Shown: positions 48,862-59,187, counted from the first letter of the stretch. The stretch is 64,000 bases of DNA from Erwinia sp. E602 (GCF_018141005.1 NZ_CP046582.1:1612001-1676000); one strand, 5' to 3'. Notes: generated by a model from the letters alone, not told the origin. Made by a program: numbers and translations.

Positions 48862-49417
48862 GAAATTTCTCTCTGGTCTGTTTTTAATATGCATTGTATT
48901 TCAATGAAATTTACAGGGGGGACTATACCTGAGGCAAGTATACCATATCATAACTCTACTGAATATACTTTTGATTTCCTCTCTTGTATGCTTGATAAGG
49001 GCTTGATGCGAACTGTTCAGAACAGAATTATGAAAGTGTTACGTCTTTCTATATCTTGAGTTTGTTATAAATCCATCACTTTTTGAAAGAATGTGGTTAA
49101 TTAAATGCAGACTTTTCTTAATGACATATTAGATAAATCTCTAATTAATTCTTCACTATATGCATGATCAAATTTTTTATCCATCTAATTTCCGTCATAT
49201 CAAACTAGTTTTTTTCCTTTTGCGAATTATTCATTCTCGCTAAATGGTTTCTTGATCGTTTCACCTCTCTGTTTCTTCATCTCAGCTAAACTGCCAGTTT
49301 CTAGAGCGTCTGCAGAATGGAACGGTACTTAAGCTTATGGGCTGCAATGTGCTCTGCAGCAAGATTACTACTCCCTTGCTTTCCCCCATCCCCCTCCCTT
49401 ATCCTGTCCCGCGCAAC
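48862..49417. other. 556-bp AT-rich gap between exopolysaccharide locus and thiM
   Basis: Only a 13-bp palindrome CTGTTCAGAACAG (49013-49025) and the promoter region of the TPP riboswitch were noticed. No gene seen. Confidence 0.4.
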
Positions 49418-49504
49418 TATGACTCGGGGTGCCCTTGCTTAACCGCAGGCTGAGATAAAACCCGTACCACCTGAACTGGATAATGCCAGCGGAGGGAAGT
49501 CAGA
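49418..49504 (+). ncRNA. TPP riboswitch (THI element)
   Basis: Contains the conserved core GACTCGGGGTGCC, GGCTGAGATAAAACCCGT, ACCTGAACTGGATAATGCC and AGCGGAGGGAAGTC; closing stem ACT/AGT at the ends. A second stem GATGCC / GGCATC follows (49503-49526). There is no terminator before the thiM ATG (49556), so control is probably at translation. Confidence 0.95.
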
Positions 49505-49555
49505 TGCCCCAGCCCGTGCTGGCATCGCCTTCTTGAACGCCGGTTGGGAGAGAAG

Positions 49556-50347
49556 ATGAGCCAACCCGTACCCCTCGGCCACGCAGATGTGGCCCGTTCG
49601 CTGGCGCTGTTCCGCCAGCATGCCCCGTTAATTCACTGTATGACCAACGACGTAGTGCAGACCTTTACCGCCAACGTGCTGCTGGCCGCCGGTGCCTCGC
49701 CGGCGATGGTCATCGATCCGGAAGAAGCCGCGCAGTTCAGCGCGATTGCCGATGCCTTACTGATTAACGTCGGCACCCTGACGCGTGAACGCAGCGAAGC
49801 GATGCTGGCGGCGGTGGCCGCTGCCAGCGGGGCAGGGCGCAGCTGGGTGCTGGACCCGGTCGCGGTGGGCGCACTCTCATTCCGCACCGCCTTCTGCCAT
49901 CAGCTGCTCACCCTTAAACCGTCCGCCATTCGCGGCAACGCATCGGAGATCCTCGCGCTGGCCGGATTGGCCGCGGGCGGGCGCGGCGTGGATACGCAGC
50001 ACGGCTCCGATGCGGCGCTGGCGGCGGCGGTACGGCTGGCGCAGGAGAGCGGGGCGATCGTCGCGGTGACCGGCGAAGTCGACTACGTTACCGACGGCAG
50101 CCGCACCCTGGCGGTAGCCGGTGGTTCACCGCTGCTGACCCGGGTGGTTGGCACCGGCTGCGCGCTCTCGGCGCTGGTCGCCGGCTTTGCCGCGCTGCCG
50201 GGCGATCGGCTGGTACACGTTGCCAGCGCCTGCCGGGTGGTGGCGCTGGCCGGTGAACGTGCCGCCGCGCAGGCGGCCGGGCCCGGCAGCTTTATCCCGG
50301 CGTTCCTCGATGCCCTCTCTCTGCTCGACCCGGAGGCGCTGGTATGA
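49556..50347 (+). CDS. thiM: Hydroxyethylthiazole kinase
   Basis: 263 aa. Phosphorylates the thiazole alcohol for thiamine salvage. Motifs: [34 protein letters not shown] and [16 protein letters not shown] near the C-terminus with the catalytic Cys. Start chosen at ATG 49556, following GGGAGAG; a TTG at 49544 is in frame but inferior. First gene of the thiMD operon, under the TPP riboswitch. The stop overlaps thiD by four bases. Confidence 0.96.
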   Translation: MSQPVPLGHADVARSLALFRQHAPLIHCMTNDVVQTFTANVLLAAGASPAMVIDPEEAAQFSAIADALLINVGTLTRERSEAMLAAVAAASGAGRSWVLDPVAVGALSFRTAFCHQLLTLKPSAIRGNASEILALAGLAAGGRGVDTQHGSDAALAAAVRLAQESGAIVAVTGEVDYVTDGSRTLAVAGGSPLLTRVVGTGCALSALVAGFAALPGDRLVHVASACRVVALAGERAAAQAAGPGSFIPAFLDALSLLDPEALV

Positions 50348-51144
50348 AACGCATCAATGCCCTGACCATTGCCGGCACCGATCCGAGCGGCGGCGCCGGT
50401 ATCCAGGCCGATCTGAAAACGTTCTCGGCGCTGGGCGCGTACGGCACCAGCGTGGTGACCGGCCTGGTGGCGCAGAACACCCGCGGCGTGCAGTCGGTGT
50501 ACCGCATCGAACCGGCCTTTGTCGGCGCGCAGATCGACTCGGTGCTGTCGGACGTGCGTATTGATGCGCTGAAGATCGGCATGCTGGCGGAGAGCGATAT
50601 CGTCCGGGTGGTGGCACAGCGCCTGCGCGAGTCGTCGGTGCCCTGGGTGGTGCTGGATACGGTGATGCTGGCCAAAAGCGGCGATCCGCTGTTATCCAGC
50701 GAGGCGGTCGCCACCCTGCGCGAGGCGCTGCTGCCGCAGGTCTCCCTGATTACCCCCAACCTGCCGGAAGCGGCGGCGCTGCTGGAGTGCGCCCCGGCGG
50801 TCAATGAACAGCAGATGCAGGATCAGGGCAGGGCGCTGCTGGCGCTCGGCTGCGGTGCGGTGCTGATGAAGGGCGGCCACCTCAGCGACGCCGAAAGCCC
50901 GGACTGGCTGTTCACCCGCGAACGGGCGATGCGTTTTACCGCGCCGCGCGTCAACACCCGCCACACCCACGGTACCGGCTGCACGCTTTCCGCCGCGCTG
51001 GCCGCGCTGCGCCCGCGCCACAACAGCTGGGAAGAGACGGTCCCCGCCGCCAAAGCCTGGCTGCAGGGCGCGCTGCAGGCGGCCGACTCGCTGGAGGTCG
51101 GCCACGGCATCGGTCCGGTGCACCACTTTTACCAGTGGTGGTAA
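50344..51144 (+). CDS. thiD: Hydroxymethylpyrimidine/phosphomethylpyrimidine kinase
   Basis: 266 aa ribokinase-fold enzyme that phosphorylates HMP twice. Motifs: [19 protein letters not shown] at the N-terminus, [10 protein letters not shown], and the C-terminal anion-hole sequence [17 protein letters not shown]. Supplies the pyrimidine moiety to go with the thiazole phosphate from ThiM. Overlaps thiM by 4 bases (ATGA). Confidence 0.96.
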   Translation: MKRINALTIAGTDPSGGAGIQADLKTFSALGAYGTSVVTGLVAQNTRGVQSVYRIEPAFVGAQIDSVLSDVRIDALKIGMLAESDIVRVVAQRLRESSVPWVVLDTVMLAKSGDPLLSSEAVATLREALLPQVSLITPNLPEAAALLECAPAVNEQQMQDQGRALLALGCGAVLMKGGHLSDAESPDWLFTRERAMRFTAPRVNTRHTHGTGCTLSAALAALRPRHNSWEETVPAAKAWLQGALQAADSLEVGHGIGPVHHFYQWW

Positions 51145-51284
51145 CGCCTCCCTGTTGGCTGTTGTGTTGCTGTTAAGGGCATCGCTTTTCGGCAGGATAC
51201 CGAAGATTAAGTAGTAGAAGCTGTCTGGTCTGGTCTGGTCTGATTTTTTTTGTTTTTAAAACAGCGACGCAGAAAATAGCAGGC

Positions 51285-51386
51285 AATCGGGGTTTATCCG
51301 GATAAGCGGACCTTCGGGCACAGGGAGGTGCCCGGCAGAGCCCAGGGACGTTACTGGCGTGTCCGCGTTCCGGATAAACCCCGATT
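51285..51386. repeat. Long inverted-repeat element
   Basis: AATCGGGGTTTATCCGGA (51285-51302) is a perfect reverse complement of 51369-51386; GCGGAC/GTCCGC (51306-51311, 51361-51366) and CGGGCAC/GTGCCCG (51316-51335) nest inside. It would fold to a long cruciform or stable RNA hairpin. Confidence 0.8.
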
Positions 51387-51530
51387 AGCCGGGCACCAAA
51401 ACCTGAAGCGACCCGGCCCAAAAGCCACCCCCCGATTAACCAGGCACCGAAACCCGCAGCGACCAGCGGCCCAAAAGCCCCCCCCGATTAACCAGGCACC
51501 GAAACCCCCAGCAACCAGCGGCCTCAAAAC
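51379..51530. repeat. Three tandem ~52-bp repeats
   Basis: Each unit reads approximately CCCCGATTA-CCAGGCACC-GAAACC-AGCGACC-GCGGCCCAAAAGCC, with GATTA at 51383, 51434 and 51486. The first unit is most divergent and shares its start with the inverted repeat. A fourth relative lies in the transporter gene at 52833-52880. Confidence 0.8.
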
Positions 51531-51681
51531 GATCCCCCATCCCGCACAAATACCTTAAAAAATGATGATTAACTCAATTTAAACCACTTTAAGCGGTAGA
51601 TTCCATCGCCATAAGTCGTTTCCCGGAATCCGGGATTAGAACGTAGAGTAACGCTGTCGTATCACCTGCGAGATAACAATA

Positions 51682-52995
51682 ATGAGCACAACGATCCCAG
51701 CATTACATAGCGGCTGCCGCCCGCTGGCCGCCCTCCGCGGCCCGAAAGAGGCCATCCGCCAGTTCACCCCCAACTGGTTCGCCGCCACCATGGGCACCGG
51801 CATCCTCGCGCTGGCGCTGGCCGCCCTGCCGTGGCAAATCCCCGGCCTGCACGCCGTCGCCGAAGGACTGTGGCTGCTCAACATCGTCCTGTTCAGCCTG
51901 TTCACGCTGCTCTACCTTGCGCGCTGGGTAATGTACTTCGACGAAGCCAAACGCATCTTTGGCCACTCTACCGTCTCGATGTTCTTCGGCACCATCCCGA
52001 TGGGGCTGGCGACCATCATCAACGGCCTGCTCACCTTCGGCCTGCCGCGCTGGGGCGTCGACGTCATCGCCGTGGCGCACGCGCTCTGGTGGCTGGACGT
52101 GGCGATGTCGCTGCTGTGCGGCATCTGCATCCCCTACATGATGTTCACCCGCCAGCAGCACAGCATCGACCAGATGACCGCCGTCTGGCTGCTGCCGGTG
52201 GTCGCCGCCGAAGTCGCCGCGGTCAGCGGCGGCCTGCTGGCCCCGCACCTGGCGGACAGCGCCGCGCAGCTGCACACGCTGATCGCCAGCTACGTCCTCT
52301 GGGCGTTCTCGGTACCGATCGCGATGAGCATCCTGGTGATCCTGCTGCTGCGCATGGCGCTGCACAAACTGCCGCATCAGAGCATGGCGGCCTCAAGCTG
52401 GCTGGCGCTCGGCCCGATCGGCACCGGCGCGCTGGGCATGCTGGTAATCGGCGGCGACGCCCCGGCGATCTTCGCCGCCAACCACCTGCCGGCGATCGCC
52501 AGCATGGCGCAGGGCTTCGGCCTGATCGCCGGCCTGCTGTTCTGGGGCTGCGGACTGTGGTGGATGCTGCTGGCGCTGCTGATCACCGCCCACTACCGCC
52601 ATGACGGCATCCCGTTTAACCTCGGCTGGTGGGGCTTCACCTTCCCGCTGGGCGTCTTCGCCCTCACCACTCTGAAACTGGCTACCCTGGTGGACGTCAG
52701 CTTCTTCCGCCTCTTCGGCGCGCTGCTCACCGGCCTGCTGGCGCTAATGTGGCTGCTGGTCGCCAGCAAAACCGCCCGCGGCGCATGGACCGGCACGCTG
52801 TTTGTCTCCCCCTGCATCGCCGGGCTCAACAAAACCCCCGATAAGCCGGGCACCGTACTCAAAGCGACCCGGCCCCAAAGCGCTCCGAATGCTACGCCAG
52901 CAGCTCACACGACGGCGGCAACCGGCACTCCAGCGCATCCGGCAACACCTCAATGCGAAACTCCTTCCCGCTCAGCGGCTCACCATCCAGATTAA
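51682..52995 (+). CDS. TDT-family transporter (TehA/Mae1/SLAC1-like) with aberrant C-terminus
   Basis: 437 aa; family members usually have 320-390 residues. Ten membrane segments: [19 protein letters not shown] at the start is the family hallmark, and [19 protein letters not shown] is the conserved late block. The core ends near residue 383 ([11 protein letters not shown]). From there the frame passes through a copy of the repeat found downstream of thiD (52833-52880) and then antisense to the end of yegS, giving a Pro/Thr/Ala-rich tail. Transports monovalent or dicarboxylate anions in this family (substrate here unknown; sulfite, malate or tellurite-linked). Promoter in the preceding gap. 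Confidence 0.85.
   Translation: MSTTIPALHSGCRPLAALRGPKEAIRQFTPNWFAATMGTGILALALAALPWQIPGLHAVAEGLWLLNIVLFSLFTLLYLARWVMYFDEAKRIFGHSTVSMFFGTIPMGLATIINGLLTFGLPRWGVDVIAVAHALWWLDVAMSLLCGICIPYMMFTRQQHSIDQMTAVWLLPVVAAEVAAVSGGLLAPHLADSAAQLHTLIASYVLWAFSVPIAMSILVILLLRMALHKLPHQSMAASSWLALGPIGTGALGMLVIGGDAPAIFAANHLPAIASMAQGFGLIAGLLFWGCGLWWMLLALLITAHYRHDGIPFNLGWWGFTFPLGVFALTTLKLATLVDVSFFRLFGALLTGLLALMWLLVASKTARGAWTGTLFVSPCIAGLNKTPDKPGTVLKATRPQSAPNATPAAHTTAATGTPAHPATPQCETPSRSAAHHPD
52833..52880. repeat. Dispersed copy of the thiD-downstream repeat, inside a coding frame
   Basis: CCCCCGATAAGCCGGGCACC then AAGCGACCCGGCCC match the first unit at 51379-51425 with a few differences, in the same orientation. It lies exactly where the transporter departs from its family. 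Confidence 0.8.
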
Positions 52996-53791
52996 ACGTC
53001 ATCTCATGCGGCGCGCTAATCGTCAGCCACGGCAGCGACGCCGTAATCATATTCGGGTCCTTCTCCTCGCTGGTTAACCGGTGCAACAGCGTCGGCAACA
53101 GCTCCTGCGACGTCACCACGCTCAGCTCCAGCTTACCGTCGTTAATCAGCGCGCTCGGGCACAACTGCTGACCGCCGCCCGCCTGACGACCGTTGCCAAT
53201 CCCGATCACCAGCGCATCACCCTGCCAGCTGAAATCCGGCCCGCTAATCTCACAGCGATCGGCCTTCAACTGATCGATACGCATCAACCCGTGAATAAAG
53301 TACGACACCCCGCCCAGCGCCGACTTCAGCTTCTCCGGCGTCTCGGTGGTGATCCGCGTACCAAACCCGCCGGTCGCCATATTAATAAAGTAACGATCGT
53401 CATTTACCTTCGCCAGATCGATAGGCGTCGCGCGGCCAAAAATCGCCAGCCGCAGCGCCGCTTCCAGCTCCGCCGGAATACCGCAGCTGGTGGCAAAATC
53501 GTTGGCGGTACCCAGCGGCACCAGACCCAGCACCGGACGATTGCCCGCCGGCAGACGCGCCAGCGCGGTCGCCACCTCGTTAATCGTCCCGTCGCCGCCG
53601 GCGGCAACCACCGTCGCCGCACCGCGCGCCAGCGCCTCACGCACGTAGCGATCGCCGTCGCCGTGCTCCCAGGTCACGCGCACTTCCAGCGCCGCGCCTT
53701 CATCACGCAGGGCGCTAATCGCCGCGCGCAGCTCTTCATTACCGGCGCTCTTGCCGTTCAGAATCGCCAGCGTAAGAGGTTGTGTTTCCAT
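52892..53791 (-). CDS. yegS: Lipid kinase YegS
   Basis: 299 aa, as in E. coli, from ATG 53789-53791 with CAGGA seven bases upstream; a frame to 53812 adds seven residues. Diacylglycerol-kinase-like catalytic domain: [57 protein letters not shown] and [22 protein letters not shown]-terminal beta-sandwich ending [13 protein letters not shown]. Phosphorylates phosphatidylglycerol in vitro in E. coli. The 3' end overlaps the transporter tail by 104 bp, antisense. Confidence 0.95.
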   Translation of the reverse strand: METQPLTLAILNGKSAGNEELRAAISALRDEGAALEVRVTWEHGDGDRYVREALARGAATVVAAGGDGTINEVATALARLPAGNRPVLGLVPLGTANDFATSCGIPAELEAALRLAIFGRATPIDLAKVNDDRYFINMATGGFGTRITTETPEKLKSALGGVSYFIHGLMRIDQLKADRCEISGPDFSWQGDALVIGIGNGRQAGGGQQLCPSALINDGKLELSVVTSQELLPTLLHRLTSEEKDPNMITASLPWLTISAPHEMTFNLDGEPLSGKEFRIEVLPDALECRLPPSCELLA

Positions 53792-53883
53792 TTTATATTC
53801 CTGAAAGGTCAACGGATTGCATCAACATATAGCACATCCTGCCGCCAGCGGGTAACGGCCGGTCAAAAGTGAAGGGAATTTCA

Positions 53884-53972
53884 GAAAAAGAGAAGCCCGC
53901 ACGGGGGAGCCGGGCGGGCCTAATGAGGTGGTTCTGACCGGGAACCTGCACGCTGCTGATGCGTAAGCCGCG
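53884..53972 (-). ncRNA. cyaR: CyaR small RNA
   Basis: Read on the minus strand downstream of yegQ, the CyaR position in E. coli. It has AACCACCTC-TTAG (about 53925-53933), the conserved unpaired seed that base-pairs with target ribosome sites, and ends in a terminator GCCCGC / GCGGGC (53895-53919) followed by TTCTCTTTTT. The 5' end is estimated from the E. coli length of 87 nt. Hfq-dependent regulator of ompX, nadE, luxS and others, activated by cAMP-CRP; a weak CRP-like site TGTGA-N6-TCAAA is at 54052-54067. Confidence 0.75.
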
Positions 53973-54078
53973 TGGGGGAGATAACCGGATAACGCCTTTT
54001 TAATTCGTCGTTAGAAGCGGGTGCATCATAACCGGGAAGTCGCCGGTAAGATGTGACGTCAATCAAAAATCATTTACA

Positions 54079-55461
54079 TTATGAAACTTCTTTCGCCAGA
54101 TTGCTTAGCTCAGCCGGGTCTGCGGCGGCGGGCAGATTGCGCACCAGCAGCGCAAACGCCACTTCAACCGTCTCCGGCAGCGGCAGCCACACCCGGTGGC
54201 CGTTGCCCGGTGCCACGCTTACCGGCTGGCCCTTACCGTTCTCCATCTGCGCCAGCGTAAAGTGCAGATTGCCCGCCGGGGTCATCAGCTCCAGGCTGTC
54301 GCCGGTGCTGAACCTGTTCTTCACCTCAACCTCCGCCAGCGTACCGCGCCGCTCGCCGGTAAACTCGCCGACAAACTGCTGGCTGTCGGAAACCGAGTGG
54401 CCAGAGTCATAGTTCTGGTAGCTGTCGTGGGTGTGGCGGCGCAGAAAACCCTCTGTATAGCCGCGGTGCGCCAGCCCGTCCAGCGACTGCAACAGCTGTG
54501 GATCGAAAGGGTTACCGGCGGCGGCGTCGTCAATCGCGCGGCGGTACACCTGGGCGGTGCGCGCGCAGTAGTAGTGCGACTTGGTGCGCCCCTCAATCTT
54601 CAGCGAATGCACGCCAAGCTGCGTCAGCCGCTCCACGTGCGCCACCGCGCGCAGATCCTTCGAGTTCATAATGTAGGTGCCGTGCTCGTCCTCAAAGGCG
54701 CTCATCACCTCGCCGGGGTGCTGCGCCTCCGTCAGGGTAAACACCTTCGCGGTCGGCTGGCCGCAGCCCAGCGTCGGCGCGCGTTCCTGCACCGTCACCG
54801 GCCGCGCGGCGTCAACGATATTGCCCAGCGCATCTTCCCGCGCCTCCTGCACGTCGTACTGCCAGCGGCAGGCGTTGGTGCAGGTGCCCTGGTTAGGGTC
54901 GCGCTTGTTGATATAGCCGGAGAGCAGGCAGCGGCCGGAGTAGGCCATGCACAGCGCGCCGTGCACGAAAATCTCCAGCTCCATCTCCGGTACCTCGCGG
55001 CGGATCTCCGCAATCTCCTCCAGCGACAGCTCGCGCGACAGGATCACCCGGGTCAGCCCCAGCTGCTGCCAGAACTTTACCGTCGCCCAGTTGACCGCGT
55101 TGGCCTGCACCGACAGGTGAATATCGACCTGCGGAAACGCCTCGCGCACCAGCATAATCAGGCCGGGATCGGACATAATCAGCGCGTCCGGCCCCATGGC
55201 GACAACCGGTTCCAGGTCGCGGATAAAGGTCTTCAGCTTGGCGTTGTGCGGCGCGATATTCACCACCACGTAGAACTTCCTGCCCAGCGCGTGAGCCTCG
55301 GCGATGCCGGTGGCGAGGTTGGCGTGATTAAATTCGTTATTGCGCACGCGCAGGCTGTAGCGCGGCTGCCCGGCGTACACGGCGTCGGCACCGTAGGCGA
55401 AGGCGTAACGCATATTGCGCAGCGATCCGGCAGGGGAGAGCAGTTCGGGTTTAAACATCAT
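54079..55461 (-). CDS. yegQ: tRNA 5-hydroxyuridine modification protein TrhP (YegQ), U32 family
   Basis: 460 aa. Peptidase U32-family protein that acts in prephenate-dependent hydroxylation of U34 of tRNA, not in proteolysis. Motifs: ELLSPAGSLRNMRYAFAYGAD, MSDPGLIMLV, EIFVHGALCMAYSGRCLLSGY, NACRW, with Cys residues near 170-195 that can bind a cluster, and a C-terminal U32_C domain (SLELMTPAGNLHF). Collinear with E. coli YegQ. Two in-frame ATGs (55461, 55458). Confidence 0.95.
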   Translation of the reverse strand: MMFKPELLSPAGSLRNMRYAFAYGADAVYAGQPRYSLRVRNNEFNHANLATGIAEAHALGRKFYVVVNIAPHNAKLKTFIRDLEPVVAMGPDALIMSDPGLIMLVREAFPQVDIHLSVQANAVNWATVKFWQQLGLTRVILSRELSLEEIAEIRREVPEMELEIFVHGALCMAYSGRCLLSGYINKRDPNQGTCTNACRWQYDVQEAREDALGNIVDAARPVTVQERAPTLGCGQPTAKVFTLTEAQHPGEVMSAFEDEHGTYIMNSKDLRAVAHVERLTQLGVHSLKIEGRTKSHYYCARTAQVYRRAIDDAAAGNPFDPQLLQSLDGLAHRGYTEGFLRRHTHDSYQNYDSGHSVSDSQQFVGEFTGERRGTLAEVEVKNRFSTGDSLELMTPAGNLHFTLAQMENGKGQPVSVAPGNGHRVWLPLPETVEVAFALLVRNLPAAADPAELSNLAKEVS

Positions 55462-55550
55462 GTGGTCTCGGTGTGGTTGCAGGTGGTCACCCTGCAGCAG
55501 CGCACCGCCACGCGTTGTTAAGCTATCTCAGCGGCCGCTGCGGGGCCGGG

Positions 55551-55610
55551 GGCAGCGCTGCCAGCTTCATTTCTGAAGCTGGCAGCGCTGCCAGCTTCAT
55601 TTCTGAAGCT
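55551..55610. repeat. Perfect 30-bp tandem duplication with palindromes
   Basis: Unit 55551-55580 equals 55581-55610. Each contains the palindrome GGCAGCGCTGCC and the inverted pair AGCTTCA / TGAAGCT. Between the divergent-end yegQ start and baeR stop; could fold as a double hairpin. Confidence 0.95.
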
Positions 55611-55678
55611 GGCCGGAGCAGGGCGGTGACGCAGTAAAGCGGGAGATTTTACGGGGCAGGATAGGAGCAGGTGTTGAT

Positions 55679-56383
55679 CTACATCAAACGGCAGACGTCG
55701 GCTTCCCAGCGGTAGCCCATGCCGTACACGGCACGGATAAACGGCTGATTAGCGTCCAGCAGCTCCAGCTTGCGGCGCAGGTTTTTAATGTGGCTGTCGA
55801 TGGTGCGGTCGGTGACCACCCGGTAGTCGTCATACAGCTGATTCAGCAGCTGCTCGCGTGAGAACACCTTGCCCGGCTCCTGGGCCAGCGTTTTCAGCAG
55901 GCGAAACTCGGCCGGGGTCAGGTCCAGCGGCTTATCGTCCCAGCTGGCCTGAAAGCGGTGCTCGTCCATCTTCAGCAGCGAGGCCTGTTGGGCTTCCTCC
56001 GCCGGGCGCAGGCAGCGCTTAAGGATGGTTTTCACCCGCGCCACCGCCTCACGCGGGCTGAACGGCTTGCAGATATAGTCGTCCGCGCCGATCTCCAGAC
56101 CCAGCAGGCGGTCGATCTCTTCGGTTTTGGCGGTAACCATAATCACCGGCATCTCGCTGAAGCGCCGCAGCTCGCGGCACACCGACAGGCCGTCAAGGCC
56201 CGGCAGCATCAGGTCCAGCAGCATCAGGTCCGGCGAGTGCTGCTTCACCCACGGCAGCACCTCGTCGCCGCGCAGCAGGTGGTGGGTGCGGTAGTTGGCG
56301 GCGTGCAGATAGTCGATCAGCAGCTGGCCGAGTTTTGGTTCATCTTCCACGATTAAAATCAGTGGTGCGGTTGGCTCAGTCAT
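55679..56383 (-). CDS. baeR: Response regulator BaeR
   Basis: 234 aa OmpR-type regulator. Receiver domain ([19 protein letters not shown]; phosphoacceptor Asp in [19 protein letters not shown]; Lys in [14 protein letters not shown]) and winged-helix domain ([36 protein letters not shown]). With BaeS it activates mdtABCD in response to envelope stress, and other envelope stress genes. Follows baeS by 12 bp. Confidence 0.97.
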   Translation of the reverse strand: MTEPTAPLILIVEDEPKLGQLLIDYLHAANYRTHHLLRGDEVLPWVKQHSPDLMLLDLMLPGLDGLSVCRELRRFSEMPVIMVTAKTEEIDRLLGLEIGADDYICKPFSPREAVARVKTILKRCLRPAEEAQQASLLKMDEHRFQASWDDKPLDLTPAEFRLLKTLAQEPGKVFSREQLLNQLYDDYRVVTDRTIDSHIKNLRRKLELLDANQPFIRAVYGMGYRWEADVCRLM

Positions 56384-56395
56384 CGCGGCTCCCGG

Positions 56396-57781
56396 TCAGT
56401 GTGGCTTGTGCGGTAAGGATAGGGTAACGCGCAGCCCGCCGTCAGGCGAGTGCTGCGCGGTAATGGTGCCGTCGTGGGCCTCGGCAATGTTCTGGCAGAT
56501 CGACAGCCCCAGCCCGGAGCCGCCGCTGGCGCGGTTGCGCGAGCTTTCGGCGCGGTAGAAGCGCTCGAACAGCTGGCCGAGCTGCTCGTCGCTGACGCCG
56601 GGGCCGCTGTCGTCAAACCGCAGGTGGTTGCCTCCGGTATCGGTCTGCAGGCTGATGGTCAGCCCGCCGCCGCCGTCGGTATAGCGCAGGCTGTTCTCCA
56701 GCAGGTTAGTAAACAGCTGCATCAGGCGGTCCGGATCGCCAAACTGCGGCGCTTCATCGGGCAGCTGCAGATCCAGCGCCAGCCCGCGCTGCTCAAAGCG
56801 GTGGCGGAAGCTGGCGCAGACCATCTCGACCAGCGGCACCAGGTCGGTGTCGCTTTTGCGGTAGGCCAGCGCCCCCTCGTCGGAGAGCGACAGCTGGTGC
56901 ACGTCGTCCACCAGCCGGGTCAGGGTGGTGACCTCGCTCTGCAGCGAGAGAATCGACTCCGGGGTCATCTTACGCACGCCGTCCTGAATCGCCTCCAGCT
57001 CGCCGCGCAGGATCGCCAGCGGCGTGCGCAGCTCGTGGGAGATATCGGCCATAAAGGCGCGGCGCATGCTCTCGTTCTTCTCCAGCGTGCCGGCCAGCCG
57101 GTTAAAGTCCTGGCCCAGCCGCCCCAGCTCGTCGCGGCTGCTGGCCTGCACGCGGGTGGCAAAGTTGCCCGCCGCCAGGTGGTGGGTGCCCTCCACCAGC
57201 CGTTTAACCGGGGCCAGCAGGCCGCGCGCCATCAGCCAGGTGACCAGCGCCGCCAGCAGGGTAGTCAGCCCGACGATCAGCCAGCTGGTGCGGCTCTGCT
57301 GCTGGTCAAAGTTGATGTCGGCGCTGCGGGTCAGCGTCTCCGACGACGAGCCGACCACCCAGCCGACCACCTTGCCGTTGCTGGTGGTGATATTGCGCCG
57401 GGTGCCCTCCGGCGACGGATCGCCTCTGGGGCCGATCATCACTTTATACTGCTGATCGAGCACCCAGAACTGCGTGCGCCAGCCGTGCGGCGGCAGGGGT
57501 TTACTGGCGTCCGGGTTCTGCTCCAGCGAACGCAGGATGGTAAACACCATGCGGTTGTTGTTGCGCAGAAAATCCCAGCTGCCGTGCGCCTCGTACTGAT
57601 CGGCCAGCGCGTCGCTCAGCAGCACCAGCCGCTGCTCGTTACCGCGCTTAATGTAGTCGATAAAGCCGTGCTCGAAGCTCAGCCGCATCCCCCAGTGCAT
57701 GATAATCACCACCAGAATGCAGGTGGAGAAGATGGCGGTAAACAGCTTGGCGCTGATGCCAAAACGCAGTCGGGCGAACAT
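56396..57781 (-). CDS. baeS: Sensor histidine kinase BaeS
   Basis: 461 aa inner-membrane sensor kinase. Two membrane segments (LFTAIFSTCILVVIIMHWGM and LIVGLTTLLAALVTWLMA) frame a periplasmic domain; then HAMP, the H-box FMADISHELRTPLAILRGEL with the phospho-His, N-box NLLENSLRYTDG, and DSGPGVSDEQLGQLFERF and GSGLGLSIC G-boxes. Its ATG overlaps the mdtD stop by one base (TAATG). Partner of BaeR. Confidence 0.97.
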   Translation of the reverse strand: MFARLRFGISAKLFTAIFSTCILVVIIMHWGMRLSFEHGFIDYIKRGNEQRLVLLSDALADQYEAHGSWDFLRNNNRMVFTILRSLEQNPDASKPLPPHGWRTQFWVLDQQYKVMIGPRGDPSPEGTRRNITTSNGKVVGWVVGSSSETLTRSADINFDQQQSRTSWLIVGLTTLLAALVTWLMARGLLAPVKRLVEGTHHLAAGNFATRVQASSRDELGRLGQDFNRLAGTLEKNESMRRAFMADISHELRTPLAILRGELEAIQDGVRKMTPESILSLQSEVTTLTRLVDDVHQLSLSDEGALAYRKSDTDLVPLVEMVCASFRHRFEQRGLALDLQLPDEAPQFGDPDRLMQLFTNLLENSLRYTDGGGGLTISLQTDTGGNHLRFDDSGPGVSDEQLGQLFERFYRAESSRNRASGGSGLGLSICQNIAEAHDGTITAQHSPDGGLRVTLSLPHKPH

Positions 57782-59187
57782 TACGATCTCCTCCGGCGCG
57801 CCAGCGGCGCGTTAAGGTCAGATTCCGGCGGCACGCGCCAGAACACCGCGGCCGGCAGCAGGATCACCAGCGCCATGCACAGATAGGTGTAGATAAAGGC
57901 CTCCTGCAGCAGCGGGCTGCCCGCCGCGCCCTGGTGACCAAAGGTGCCGAGCAGCAGCCCGGCCACGGTCACGCCGATGCTCATCGACAGCTGCATCACC
58001 ATCGACAGCAGGCTGTTGCCCTCGCTGGCCTGCGCGTCCGGCAGCGCCTTCAGCGTCAGGGTGTTCATCGCCGAGAAGCGGATGGCGTTGACCATCCCCT
58101 GCAGGAACAGCACCACCGGCAGCAGCAGATCCCAGCCGAGCAGCGCCACCAGCGGGAACAGCAGTACCACCAGCGCCAGCGCGGCGGTGGAGCCGGTCAG
58201 CACGTTGCGGTAGCCAAAGCGGTTGACGATGCGCACCACGATGCGCTTCATGCCCATATTGCCCAGCACCATCGGGATCATCATCAGCCCGGCGTGCAGC
58301 GGGCTGTAGCCCATGCCGATCTGCAGGAAAATTGGCGTCATAAACGGCAGCATGCCGCTGCCGATGCGCCCGGCCAGGCTGCCGAGCAGGCCGATGGTGT
58401 AAATGCGGTTATCAAACAGCGTCAGGCTGAACAGCGCGCGCTCGTTGTGGCGGGCGTGCAGCAGGTAGAACAGCAGCGAAAATACCCCGCCGAGGATCAG
58501 CACGCACAGCAGCAGCGGCGACATACCCTCACCGCGCTGGCCGTCCAGCGCCAGCGTCAGCCCGGCCATGCCGGCCGCCAGCAGCAGATAGCCGGCGAAG
58601 TCGAAGCGTCGCGTGGCGACGGTAAAGTTGGTCATCAGCATCAGCGTGGCCACCGCGCCGATCGCCCCCACCGGGATGTTGATCAGGAAGATCCAGTGCC
58701 AGCTGGCGTATTCGACCAGCACCCCGCCCAGCGCCGGGCCGAGCAGCGGGCCAATCTGCCCCGGCAGGGTGACGAAGGTCATCGCCGCCATATACTCGGC
58801 GCGCGGCACCAGCCGCATCACCGTCAGGCGGCCCACCGGCACCATCATCGCGCCGCCGATGCCCTGCAGCACCCTTGAGAGGATCAGCTGGTCCAGGCTG
58901 GTGGAGAGGGCGCAGCACAGCGAGCCGACGCTGAACAGGATAATGGCGCTGAAGAACACGTTGCGCACGCCGAAGCGATCGGCCAGCCAGCCGCTGACCG
59001 GCAGCATGATGGCGACGGTCAGCACGTAGGAGACGATCACCGAATGCATATTCAGCGGGCTTTCGCCGAGGCTGGCGGCCATCGACGGCAGCGCGGTGTT
59101 AACGATGGTGGTATCCAGCGTCTGCATAAAGAAGCCAAACGCCACGATCCACAGCTGCCAGCGCACAGAGGCCGGATGAGTCGCCAT
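57781..59187 (-). CDS. mdtD: MFS transporter MdtD
   Basis: 468 aa from ATG 59185-59187 ([17 protein letters not shown]), with GGGGGC before it; a frame to 59205 adds six residues. DHA2-family major facilitator with about 14 membrane segments ([36 protein letters not shown]). In E. coli mdtABCD the protein may export iron citrate. Operon with mdtC and baeS. Confidence 0.94.
   Translation of the reverse strand: MATHPASVRWQLWIVAFGFFMQTLDTTIVNTALPSMAASLGESPLNMHSVIVSYVLTVAIMLPVSGWLADRFGVRNVFFSAIILFSVGSLCCALSTSLDQLILSRVLQGIGGAMMVPVGRLTVMRLVPRAEYMAAMTFVTLPGQIGPLLGPALGGVLVEYASWHWIFLINIPVGAIGAVATLMLMTNFTVATRRFDFAGYLLLAAGMAGLTLALDGQRGEGMSPLLLCVLILGGVFSLLFYLLHARHNERALFSLTLFDNRIYTIGLLGSLAGRIGSGMLPFMTPIFLQIGMGYSPLHAGLMMIPMVLGNMGMKRIVVRIVNRFGYRNVLTGSTAALALVVLLFPLVALLGWDLLLPVVLFLQGMVNAIRFSAMNTLTLKALPDAQASEGNSLLSMVMQLSMSIGVTVAGLLLGTFGHQGAAGSPLLQEAFIYTYLCMALVILLPAAVFWRVPPESDLNAPLARRRRS

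Larger units (their letters stand above)
51145..51681. other. 537-bp repeat-rich gap between thiD and the TDT transporter
   Basis: Contains tandem TGGTC pentamers (51225-51240) followed by a T8 run, a long inverted repeat (51285-51386) and three ~52-bp tandem repeats (51379-51530). Promoter of the transporter gene expected near 51600-51660. No gene seen. Confidence 0.6.

Noticed and set aside
51328..51558. 76-codon frame through the thiD-downstream repeats
   Set aside because: Repeat translation only.
54196..55521. 441-codon plus-strand frame opposite yegQ
   Set aside because: Antisense shadow of yegQ.
56450..57886. 478-codon plus-strand frame opposite baeS
   Set aside because: Antisense shadow of baeS, low-complexity composition.
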